From Methanoregula sp. UBA247 (GTDB taxonomy: Archaea; Halobacteriota; Methanomicrobia; Methanomicrobiales; Methanospirillaceae): a DNA stretch of 5,441 bases. Each line of letters begins with the position of its first letter. The stretch's first letter is position 1. The notes under the pieces are model-generated. The model searched no databases. It was not told where the DNA came from and worked only from the letters and a program-made list of their open reading frames with translations. The stretch is taken from assembly GCA_002495055.1 (NCBI GenBank), contig DADR01000045.1, forward strand, positions 1-5,441, given 5' to 3'. Below, one piece after another: positions 1 to 5,255 of this stretch. The translations under genes and the position numbers were made by a program.

Positions 1-16
1 ATAATCCACCCCCGTA

Positions 17-44
17 GTGTAGTAGAACATCAAGACCACTACAC
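17..44. repeat. Inverted repeat just upstream of the integrase
   Basis: GTGTAGT at 17-23 is the exact reverse complement of ACTACAC at 38-44, leaving a 14-base loop. The left arm lies inside a short tandem repetition (GTAGTGTAGTAG, 14-25). The repeat ends two bases before the first possible integrase start at 47. It could be an integrase-binding or att-proximal site, an operator, or a hairpin in the 5' end of the mRNA. The sequence to its left is cut off, so neither the attachment core nor a tRNA end can be identified. Confidence 0.4.
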
Positions 45-46
45 TT

Positions 47-1312
47 ATGTTCCGCATAGTCTTCATTTCATATATGCAGGATCACATTTTTCACCAAAGG
101 GACGGTCCTGAATACATTGATTCCCGTCTGACTCCACAGATGGAAAAAGGTCGGCTGAGTCCCTCAGATGTATCCCTCATAAAAGAATTCCTCTATGAGC
201 GCAAGGCCAAGAAGAATTTATCCGGGGGCCGAATTGCACTCTATGTTGATCATCTCATCCGGCTCCGGGATTTTTTACCAGGGCCCTACAACGAAATGAC
301 AACCGGCGCATACATGGAGGCAATCTCCAAGATCAAGACCGGCAAACGGCTCAATGGTGACAAGTTCTCGGAAAATACGATTCACGATTATATCCTCTCC
401 CTCAAGGTTTTCTCGGAATGGCTCGTCAAGAAAAAGATCGTTAATATCCCGATTGAAGAGATTAAGGAAATCAAGGTCCCGAAGGCCCCGATGATGACCA
501 AGACTCCGGACGACATGCTCACGGAGGAAGATGTCCAGAAGCTGATTGGTGTCTGCGAGAATTCCAAGGAGCGGGCCCTGATCGCGTGCGTCTTTGACGC
601 AGCCCTGCGCATCGAGGAGGCTGGCTACCTGAGATGGCGGCAGATTCAGAAGCTCAAACATGGGATCTCTATTACGACCGACAAGAAGACTGGCTATCCC
701 CGGTACATTCCCTGCCCGACCGCGTGGACCTACCTGAAGACCTGGAAGATGGATTACCCGGCAATTCACGGCATCCCTCCTGAGGGCGACAACTTTGTTT
801 TCCTGACGCACGAGGGGAAGCCGTACCTTTACAGCGGATTCCAGTATCTCATGAAAAAATTCAGCAGGAAGCTGAAGCAGCAGGGCGAGAAGGTGCTGGC
901 CGACAAAATTCATTTCCATCTGTTGCGGCACTCGAAGCTGACTCATTACGCGAAGCAGAACATGAATGAATCCATACTTTGCAAGATTGGCTGGGGCAAG
1001 CGATCCGGTATGGTCGAGAAGTACGTGAACCTCTCATCTGTTGATGTAGAGAACGCCGTGATGGGTATCGCTGGAATAAAGGATATGGAAGTGCAGAAAT
1101 CGGTATTCGTTCCTGGTGTCTGCCCGCACTGTCTCTGCAAGGAAGTGCCTCCGACCGCTGCATATTGTCCGGAATGCGGTGGCGAACTTACAGAAGAAGC
1201 GATGGATGAGACTGAGAAGATCGCTCGGAGTGTCCGTGAGAATCCGCAGTCCCTCCGGAAACTTGTCGATGAGATGGTTGAGGAGAAGATGCAGAAGGCT
1301 ATGGTGAAATAG
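47..1312 (+). CDS. Tyrosine recombinase (integrase) with C-terminal zinc ribbon
   Basis: Site-specific DNA recombinase expected to integrate and excise the element through a covalent phosphotyrosine intermediate. Residues about 35-130 form the helical core-binding domain and about 155-340 the catalytic domain. Visible catalytic positions are R188 (ALRIEEAGYLRW), K213 or K214 (TTDKKTG), H291 and R294 (HLLRH), W316 in place of the second histidine (KIGWGKRSG), and nucleophile Y326 (EKYVNLS). A four-cysteine zinc ribbon follows: C359-x2-C362 and C374-x2-C377. The last 40 residues are charged and probably helical. At 421 residues it is of ordinary length for archaeal integrases. Two starts are possible, 47 or 74 (residue 10, MQDHIF); neither has a clear ribosome binding site and an in-frame stop at 23-25 excludes anything earlier. 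It converges on the ATPase gene. The family call is secure; the recombination target is not visible. Confidence 0.94.
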   Translation: MFRIVFISYMQDHIFHQRDGPEYIDSRLTPQMEKGRLSPSDVSLIKEFLYERKAKKNLSGGRIALYVDHLIRLRDFLPGPYNEMTTGAYMEAISKIKTGKRLNGDKFSENTIHDYILSLKVFSEWLVKKKIVNIPIEEIKEIKVPKAPMMTKTPDDMLTEEDVQKLIGVCENSKERALIACVFDAALRIEEAGYLRWRQIQKLKHGISITTDKKTGYPRYIPCPTAWTYLKTWKMDYPAIHGIPPEGDNFVFLTHEGKPYLYSGFQYLMKKFSRKLKQQGEKVLADKIHFHLLRHSKLTHYAKQNMNESILCKIGWGKRSGMVEKYVNLSSVDVENAVMGIAGIKDMEVQKSVFVPGVCPHCLCKEVPPTAAYCPECGGELTEEAMDETEKIARSVRENPQSLRKLVDEMVEEKMQKAMVK

Positions 1313-1335
1313 TTATATTCTATATTTCATGGAAA

Positions 1336-2814
1336 TCATGAACGTATATTGAGGTATTTTCGAAGACCTCTATGAATAATAATTTCTTCATTCGATTCGA
1401 ATTTTGAATGCATATTTAGATACTTAAACGTCAAAATTTTTTTCCGAGGTCTATATCCCCCTTTATATCTCCAGGAATATCCCCCGCTTCTTTGTTTATA
1501 ATTCCCAATCGCACTACAGTTATACAATAAATTTAGTGCCAATTCCAAATCTAAAGAAGCTAATTCTTTATCTGTCGATTTTTTCCGAGATATTTCATCA
1601 TAAGAAAATGTGGATTTCCCCATTTTTGTTAAAAGAAGAAACATTGTGTTAATATCGTCGTCCCTGTCTACAAATCCGTGTAATTCATCTCGTATCTCTC
1701 TTTGAAAATACTCTTTAGAATAATCATTGATCCCATTTGTAATATCGAATTGGGTGACTTTTTCTCCTGATGAATGTTCTTTTATTTTATTGATTAATTC
1801 AATAAAATCTCGAGGTGTATGTCTGGTATAACTCAATAATACTTTTAAAGTGGGTTGATTATTATCAATGGTTTTGGGGAAAAAAGCATCAAATACATCG
1901 ATTGGTTGATTTAAAGCAATTTTCGCTCTTAAATTAATTAATTTTACAAGATTTGTTGATTTTAAATTTGTAATATCTTGATACCAATTTAAAGTGATTG
2001 AAGAATTCTGAGCGATTTTGTTTTTATTTGAATCAGATAATCGATCAAACAAGTCGGTTCGACATAGAATTACAATTTTTGCGTTTGTCCCACTATCTTT
2101 TAATTTTTTATTTATTCTGTCCGCTGCGATCAATAAAGCCATTATTGAGCGGTATTGTTTTTCTCTATGGGATAGCATATCGTCTAATCCATCAATGATA
2201 ATCAAATGAATATTTTCATTTTCAATAGAATAGACAGATTCTCTTAAGATTTGGAACAAAAGATCAATATTCAATGGTTTTTCTTCTTTATCGGTTGCTG
2301 ATTTATATCGTAGAATTTTGAAACTGATTTCTAGCTCACTTTTTTTCGCTTTTGTAACTAATTCAGAAAGACTACGATTGATCAAACCTAATTTTTCTAA
2401 TAATTCTAAAGAAGAAGCATCTATCTCACCACTATCAATCAAAATTTTGTCTTTTCGAAAACTGTCTAATAAAGTAATTAATAATAAAAATTCCCAGTGA
2501 TTTGGATATCGATTTTCAGGCGCTTCTTTTCCTGGTATTAACTCTGAAAATGTATTATATGGAAAATCTCTCTCAAGGCAGTATTGTGTTACAAAAAAAT
2601 CTTTAGGTGAGGCTTTTTTCGCTAATAATTCTAATCTAGACCCTATTGCAGATTTGCCCGATCCTTTTGTACCCAAAATTAAAAATTTTGGCCCTTTCAA
2701 TATTTGATTGATATATCCATATTCATCCAAATAGCCATCAAGTAATAATCCTGGTAAGTATGATTTTTCATATTCGGCTTCTGTGGCACCGAATTCGATA
2801 TCCTTAAAATTCAT
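1336..2814 (-). CDS. P-loop ATPase, Sll1717-like family; AT-rich accessory gene
   Basis: A 492-residue NTPase. Walker A is G48-TKGSGKS (P-loop lysine K54), after the hydrophobic strand KFLILG. Walker B is HLIIIDGLDD at 203-212. A sensor-1-like strand KIVILCRTDLF lies at 246-256 and a sensor-2-like TPRDFIEL at 333-340. Residues about 380-490 read as a winged-helix-like C-terminal region ending in an IIIHRGLRKYL segment (478-488). This architecture matches what I recall of Sll1717-type P-loop ATPases, a family without an established biochemical role; AAA/STAND-like regulatory or anti-phage ATPases are alternatives. No membrane segment or signal peptide is apparent. The gene is far more AT-rich than both neighbours, stands alone with its own putative promoter, and lies beside an integrase, which suggests horizontally acquired cargo. 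The start has no close Shine-Dalgarno. ATPase is secure; family name and defence role are inference. Confidence 0.87.
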   Translation of the reverse strand: MNFKDIEFGATEAEYEKSYLPGLLLDGYLDEYGYINQILKGPKFLILGTKGSGKSAIGSRLELLAKKASPKDFFVTQYCLERDFPYNTFSELIPGKEAPENRYPNHWEFLLLITLLDSFRKDKILIDSGEIDASSLELLEKLGLINRSLSELVTKAKKSELEISFKILRYKSATDKEEKPLNIDLLFQILRESVYSIENENIHLIIIDGLDDMLSHREKQYRSIMALLIAADRINKKLKDSGTNAKIVILCRTDLFDRLSDSNKNKIAQNSSITLNWYQDITNLKSTNLVKLINLRAKIALNQPIDVFDAFFPKTIDNNQPTLKVLLSYTRHTPRDFIELINKIKEHSSGEKVTQFDITNGINDYSKEYFQREIRDELHGFVDRDDDINTMFLLLTKMGKSTFSYDEISRKKSTDKELASLDLELALNLLYNCSAIGNYKQRSGGYSWRYKGGYRPRKKILTFKYLNMHSKFESNEEIIIHRGLRKYLNIRS

Positions 2815-2872
2815 TATACTGTCTTTTAAGGAATTATCACATTAAATCCTTTAGTTCGATTTTTAAAAAAAA

Positions 2873-2890
2873 TTTATAAAAAAATTTCAG
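2873..2890 (-). promoter_or_regulatory. Putative archaeal promoter of the ATPase gene
   Basis: Read on the minus strand, CTGAAATTTT runs into TTTATAAA (TATA box at 2873-2880), resembling an archaeal BRE/TATA pair. Initiation about 25 bases downstream would fall near 2850, giving a leader of about 36 bases before the ATG at 2814. TTTATAAA is self-complementary, so orientation rests on the purine-rich stretch upstream and on the adjacent gene. The surrounding DNA is very AT-rich, which makes chance matches likely. Confidence 0.45.
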
Positions 2891-3082
2891 ATATTAGTTT
2901 CAGTGCGGCACCACAAATCTCCCAAAACTTCCAACCACAATCTTGATGATGGCCTTTTCTATTTTCAAAAATTTTAGCCGCGCTTTGCATTTTGGTGCAG
3001 TAAAATCAACTGGTTGTCTTGCACTTGTATGACAAAAAGCGCCCGTGTAACTCGCTGGTTCAGAAAACCCTTTAAACAACCA

Positions 3083-3096
3083 CGAATTTATAAAAG
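3083..3096 (+). promoter_or_regulatory. Putative archaeal BRE/TATA promoter for the small-gene operon
   Basis: CGAA followed by TTTATAAA (3087-3094) is a good match to an archaeal BRE plus TATA box, set in a region that is less AT-rich than the ATPase flank. Transcription would start near 3113-3118. That is upstream of the 3556 gene by about 440 bases, so either the operon has a long leader or this promoter drives a separate short RNA. The ATG at 3104 would lie upstream of the predicted start site. I see no better promoter nearer to 3556; GGATTATAG around 3430 is weak. Confidence 0.5.
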
Positions 3097-3154
3097 TATT
3101 ACAATGCTGTGCTACTTCCTAACACAGACGGGTAAACGACTGAAGGCTGCGGCT

Positions 3155-3175
3155 GAATCGATCGGTGATCGAATC
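3155..3175. repeat. 21-base imperfect palindrome
   Basis: TCGATC (3158-3163) and GATCGA (3167-3172) are perfect inverted arms around GGT. After one mismatched position on each side, GA (3155-3156) pairs with TC (3174-3175). It lies about 40 bases downstream of the predicted start site of the rightward promoter. Such symmetry fits an operator for a dimeric regulator, a replication-initiator site, or an RNA hairpin. Part of it, GGTGATCG, recurs once at 3332-3339. Confidence 0.45.
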
Positions 3176-3483
3176 ATTGGTTTGTTCCGCAGGCCCGACC
3201 CCGTTACTCAGCTGAAGTGCCAGGCAGGGCTGAACAGCTTCGCGTCCAAAGCCGGATGCAGCATGAACACGGGACAGTGGTGCCGATTGACGCAAAGCCA
3301 CGCCCCGATATTTTCTCTCTTTACATTCTTTGGTGATCGTCAGTAGTTCCGGATAACCGGCAACCGTGATCCGTTCATGGCATTAATCCGATAGGCCACC
3401 TGCCGTTTCGATGAGAGCGACATCTGACCGGATTATAGCCGTGGCTCTTTCCGGCCCGGATCTTCGGAACACCACGGGAAAAG

Positions 3484-3509
3484 CGGGACGTGTGGATGTG
3501 GGCGTCCCG
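3484..3509 (+). promoter_or_regulatory. Leader hairpin upstream of the first small gene
   Basis: CGGGACG (3484-3490) and CGTCCCG (3503-3509) are perfect 7-base complementary arms with a 12-base loop. The stem is GC-rich and would be stable in RNA. It ends 46 bases before the ATG at 3556 and is not followed by a T-run, so it looks more like a leader structure or protein-binding hairpin than a terminator. Confidence 0.35.
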
Positions 3510-3544
3510 GATGCAGAGGAGAACAACAGAACGAATCAACACAT

Positions 3545-3550
3545 GGAGGA
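3545..3550 (+). promoter_or_regulatory. Ribosome binding site fixing the start at 3556
   Basis: GGAGGA lies five bases before the ATG at 3556 and is a strong Shine-Dalgarno match. It selects this ATG over the in-frame GTG at 3490, whose extra codons run through the leader hairpin and have no such site. Confidence 0.75.
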
Positions 3551-3555
3551 AAAAA

Positions 3556-3822
3556 ATGCAGAATACATCTGCACACGCGGCGGTGCGGAAGAACATTCCC
3601 ACGCCGGCAAACGTATCGAATGGACTGACGACTGAAGAACCGTTGATGGTCACGCAGGAAGCTGTCGAGGCTTACGAGCGGCGGACCGGGTTCGTTGGTA
3701 TTGGGAGAATCATGGTCGAGGATGGGCACTGGATCATTGTCACGAAAGAAGAGCTTGCCCGGTCACGGGCTCAGGTGCACGCGAACCGTCATCCGGTCAC
3801 GCGCCAGCGGGGTGTAGCATGA
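3556..3822 (+). CDS. Small uncharacterised protein, first gene of the operon (88 aa)
   Basis: I do not recognise this protein. The first 30 residues (MQNTSAHAAVRKN onward) look flexible. The middle (about 30-70) looks folded: a predicted helix (TQEAVEAYERRTGF), a strand with GIGRIMVEDGHWIIV, then a helix TKEELARSRAQ. The end is basic (HANRHPVTRQRG). There are no cysteines and no membrane segment or signal peptide. The GGAGGA site sets the start. Its stop overlaps the next start in an ATGA, and its last codons carry the next gene's ribosome binding site, so translation is probably coupled. Position ahead of a primase-like gene suggests an early or replication-accessory role, which is only inference. 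Confidence 0.72.
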   Translation: MQNTSAHAAVRKNIPTPANVSNGLTTEEPLMVTQEAVEAYERRTGFVGIGRIMVEDGHWIIVTKEELARSRAQVHANRHPVTRQRGVA

Positions 3823-4187
3823 CCCGCTTCTCTGCCGGTATTGTCATGACCGGGAGCGACGGCTATGTCCATGTCCGGATCTGGGACAAGTCGTATTTCA
3901 TTTGTCCCGAGGATATGGGGATGCTGCTGTTTGTCGGAGAGACCGTGCCGCTGCTGCAGAAAAACCCGGACCAAATCGGTTCTCCGATTGCGTCCGGCTC
4001 CGTTGCCCTCAATCCTTCAGGCAGGGCCGTGATCATGTCGATCGGCAGCATCCGCTACATGCTCCCCCGCGATCGGTTCATCGCGGTCGCACTCGGCGAA
4101 GATGTTTCCTGTATCCTCTTCGAGGTCCCGGGTGATGTGCCGGAACCGGAGATAATTTCCCCGAAGAAGGGAGGTGTCGCCTCATGA
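3819..4187 (+). CDS. Small uncharacterised beta-rich protein (122 aa)
   Basis: No family recognised. The sequence alternates short hydrophobic strands: GIVMTGSDGYVHVRIW near the N-terminus, YFICPEDMGMLLFVGETV, then SGRAVIMSIGSIRYMLPRDRFIAVAL and a final SCILFEVPGD, followed by a charged tail (PEPEIISPKKGG). This pattern suggests a compact beta domain and a soluble cytoplasmic protein. The two cysteines (in YFICPE and SCILFE) do not form a metal motif. The ATG overlaps the preceding stop (ATGA, 3819-3822) and GGGGTG at 3809-3814 is the ribosome binding site. The gene itself ends in another ATGA overlap preceded by GGGAGGTG. It is confidently coding from the operon architecture; its function is unknown. 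Confidence 0.78.
   Translation: MTRFSAGIVMTGSDGYVHVRIWDKSYFICPEDMGMLLFVGETVPLLQKNPDQIGSPIASGSVALNPSGRAVIMSIGSIRYMLPRDRFIAVALGEDVSCILFEVPGDVPEPEIISPKKGGVAS
4169..4176 (+). promoter_or_regulatory. Strong ribosome binding site for the gene at 4184
   Basis: GGGAGGTG lies inside the final codons of the preceding gene, seven bases before the ATG at 4184. It is the best Shine-Dalgarno match in the window and, with the ATGA overlap, settles the start. Confidence 0.75.
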
Positions 4188-4588
4188 CCAGCCGGCGCGG
4201 AACGCTTGTCGAGGACGGGGCCCGCGAGCTCCTCCGGTTGCACGGTTATGCGGTGGATGTCATCCCGCCCGGGTTCAACAAGAAGTACCCGCCGGCGCAT
4301 CTCGTTGCGACCCTGCCCACGGGGGAGACCCGGTTCATCCGCATCCGGAAAATGTCGCACCTCCCATCCACTGCCGACATAATCAAGGCGAAGTGCGGCC
4401 TTGACCTGGCACAGTTCCGCAAGCACCTCGCCCGCCATGCACATGAGCCCGGGTTTCACTACGAGATCTGGATCTACTCGCTGACCCACGGGTTCCGGTG
4501 CTTCGAGGTCCTCAGGGACAGTATCCGCGAGATCCCAAAACTCTCGCTGCACGGGTCGGTGGTATCGCAGTCCAGAGGTGTTGCATGA
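4184..4588 (+). CDS. Uncharacterised protein, nuclease-like outline without catalytic residues; paralog of the next gene (134 aa)
   Basis: The layout recalls small PD-(D/E)XK proteins such as archaeal Holliday-junction resolvases: an N-terminal GTLVEDGARELLRLHGY helix and turn (residues 6-22), a strand PAHLVATLP (37-45), then ETRFIRIRK (48-56). However, histidine H39 occupies the place of the expected aspartate, and RIR (53-55) that of E-x-K, so classical metal-dependent cleavage is unlikely. A C-terminal block EIWIYSLTHGF (94-104) and FEVLRDSIREI (107-117) is shared with the following gene. This gene and the next share the ELL-x3-GY, HLV, QFR and DSIRE signatures. It overlaps both neighbours by ATGA. 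An inactive nuclease fold that binds DNA is one reading; the fold assignment is tentative and no function is established. Confidence 0.8.
   Translation: MTSRRGTLVEDGARELLRLHGYAVDVIPPGFNKKYPPAHLVATLPTGETRFIRIRKMSHLPSTADIIKAKCGLDLAQFRKHLARHAHEPGFHYEIWIYSLTHGFRCFEVLRDSIREIPKLSLHGSVVSQSRGVA
4574..4580 (+). promoter_or_regulatory. Ribosome binding site fixing the start at 4585
   Basis: AGAGGTG ends four bases before the ATG at 4585, which overlaps the previous stop in an ATGA. This selects 4585 over the in-frame ATG at 4498, whose additional 29 codons lie wholly inside the preceding gene in another frame. Confidence 0.7.
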
Positions 4589-4956
4589 TTGCGAAGAGCG
4601 TGTTTGTTGTCTCGCTGGAGCGGGCCACCGAGTTGCTCGTCTCCCGGGGCTACGAGCCGGTCCTGCCGGTCGAGAGCAGTTTCCTTGCCCGGTACATACC
4701 GGTCCACCTGGTCGGGATACGGGGCGACTACGAGATGCTTGGCGTGAAGATCCGGGCTGCATACGGCAGCGTCAGCGAACCATACGTCGAATCGTTCTGC
4801 CGGTTCGAGATCTGCCAGTTCCGATCGCTGCTAACGATGAACCCGGGTAACGTCTTCATCCGGTGCGAGGTCTGGGTAATCTCGCCAAACGGCTCCATCC
4901 ACTGCTACGAAGTTCTGCCCGACTCCATCCGCGAGGTGGCCGCCTATGCCCGGTGA
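4585..4956 (+). CDS. Uncharacterised protein, tandem paralog of the preceding gene (123 aa)
   Basis: It aligns by eye with the preceding product over most of its length: ERATELLVSRGY (12-23) with DGARELLRLHGY; YIPVHLVGI (37-45) with YPPAHLVAT; CQFR (77-80) with AQFR; and EVWVIS (95-100) then CYEVLPDSIREV (107-118) with EIWIYS and CFEVLRDSIREI. The same apparent histidine replaces the expected nuclease aspartate (H41), and no E-x-K is present (GVKIR). It is shorter at the C-terminus and richer in cysteine (four). Paired paralogs could form a heterodimer, but this is inference. The gene overlaps the next by 11 bases and contains that gene's ribosome binding site. Fold and function are unproven. 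Confidence 0.8.
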   Translation: MIAKSVFVVSLERATELLVSRGYEPVLPVESSFLARYIPVHLVGIRGDYEMLGVKIRAAYGSVSEPYVESFCRFEICQFRSLLTMNPGNVFIRCEVWVISPNGSIHCYEVLPDSIREVAAYAR

Positions 4957-5185
4957 GGAGCAGAAGCCAGGAGTCACGACCGAGAAGGTCGAAGGCATCC
5001 CCCTCTATCTGATCCCGAAGGCGATCGCGGACCTGATCAAGAAGAAAGGCGAGGCTGTCTTCCAGATTGTCGTCGAGCGCAAATTCCATCACCGCTATAC
5101 CGTGAAGGTCGAGACCTTCGACGAGCACGCAGAGCGCGTGAAGCAGGAGGAGCCTGCCCCGAAAGAAGGCGACGGGCATGGCTGA
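4946..5185 (+). CDS. Small charged uncharacterised protein (79 aa)
   Basis: No family recognised. A helix-prone segment IPLYLIPKAIADLIKKKG (18-35) is followed by strand-like segments AVFQIVVER and HRYTVKVETF, then an acidic/basic tail ending EEPAPKEGDGHG. The size suggests a small alpha-beta domain with a disordered tail. GAGGTGG at 4933-4939 sits six bases before the ATG and supports this start, which overlaps the preceding gene by 11 bases. Its stop overlaps an ATG at 5178 by 8 bases, leading into the replication gene. It is the last complete small gene before the primase-like protein, so a replication-accessory role is plausible but unproven. Confidence 0.72.
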   Translation: MPGEEQKPGVTTEKVEGIPLYLIPKAIADLIKKKGEAVFQIVVERKFHHRYTVKVETFDEHAERVKQEEPAPKEGDGHG

Positions 5186-5255
5186 CCCTGCATCTTTCGC
5201 ACAGCAGACCAGAGCATGGGCCCGGGTGGTGACGTGTGGATGGTCTGCTCCGTGA
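5178..5255 (+). CDS. 25-codon reading frame before the primase: leader peptide or frameshifted primase N-terminus
   Basis: The ATG overlaps the end of the preceding gene by 8 bases, as expected for the next gene in this tightly packed operon. The product starts MADPASFAQQTRAWARVV, which looks like a genuine helical N-terminus, then ends CGWSAP and a stop. Skipping one base near 5232 would join it in frame to the primase-like sequence as ARVVRVDGLLRDAV. It may therefore be the real start of that gene broken by a mutation or a sequencing error, a programmed +1 frameshift, or a separate coupled leader peptide. No strong ribosome binding site precedes it. Confidence 0.4.
   Translation: MADPASFAQQTRAWARVVTCGWSAP

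Larger units (their letters stand above)
2815..3555. other. Intergenic control region without a supported gene
   Basis: This 740-base gap separates the leftward ATPase from the rightward small-gene operon. From 2815 to about 2985 it is AT-rich like the ATPase gene, with A/T runs. From about 2985 it becomes mixed and then GC-rich like the operon, so the edge of the AT-rich insert probably lies here. It contains a promoter for each direction, a 21-base palindrome, a pyrimidine-rich tract (3311-3331) and a leader hairpin (3484-3509). Open frames at 3014-3346 and 3411-3635 lack ribosome binding sites and recognisable protein features. With replication genes to the right, the region could also hold an origin, but no convincing iteron set is visible. 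Confidence 0.6.

Noticed and set aside
275..946. Long open frame antisense to the integrase (223 codons)
   Set aside because: It lies entirely opposite a well-supported integrase, has no protein motif or ribosome binding site, and is explained by GC-rich codon use on the other strand.
1324..1336. ATTTC-ATG-GAAAT mini-inverted repeat between the convergent genes as a terminator
   Set aside because: Five AT-rich base pairs with no adjacent T-run on either strand; not distinguishable from chance in AT-rich DNA.
3045..3075. GGTTCAGAAAACC as the T-loop of a tRNA attachment site
   Set aside because: It does not match the conserved GGTTCRANNCC arm, and no acceptor or anticodon stems can be drawn around it.
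3164..3339. Two GGTGATCG repeats as origin iterons
   Set aside because: Only two 8-base copies, 168 bases apart, with no further copies or AT-rich unwinding stretch between them; too little to call an origin.
3014..3346. Forward open frame of 110 codons, or 80 from the ATG at 3104
   Set aside because: No ribosome binding site; the first start lies upstream of the TATA box and the second before the predicted transcription start. The product has no recognisable family and a low-complexity end. A small gene cannot be fully excluded.
3490..3555. N-terminal extension of the first small gene from GTG 3490
   Set aside because: The extra 22 codons run through the GC-rich hairpin and lack a ribosome binding site, whereas GGAGGA directly precedes the ATG at 3556.
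3411..3635. Forward open frame of 74 codons overlapping the first small gene
   Set aside because: It overlaps the gene at 3556 by 80 bases in another frame, has no ribosome binding site, and its later part reads like an off-frame translation.
4498..4584. N-terminal extension of the second paralog from ATG 4498
   Set aside because: These codons lie inside the preceding gene in another frame. The ATGA overlap and AGAGGTG at 4574-4580 support 4585, where the alignment with the paralog also begins.
4055..4762. Long antisense open frame opposite the paralog pair (235 codons)
   Set aside because: Its product is rich in proline, arginine and glycine without structure, and it spans junctions of the clearly coding forward genes. 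It is a shadow frame.
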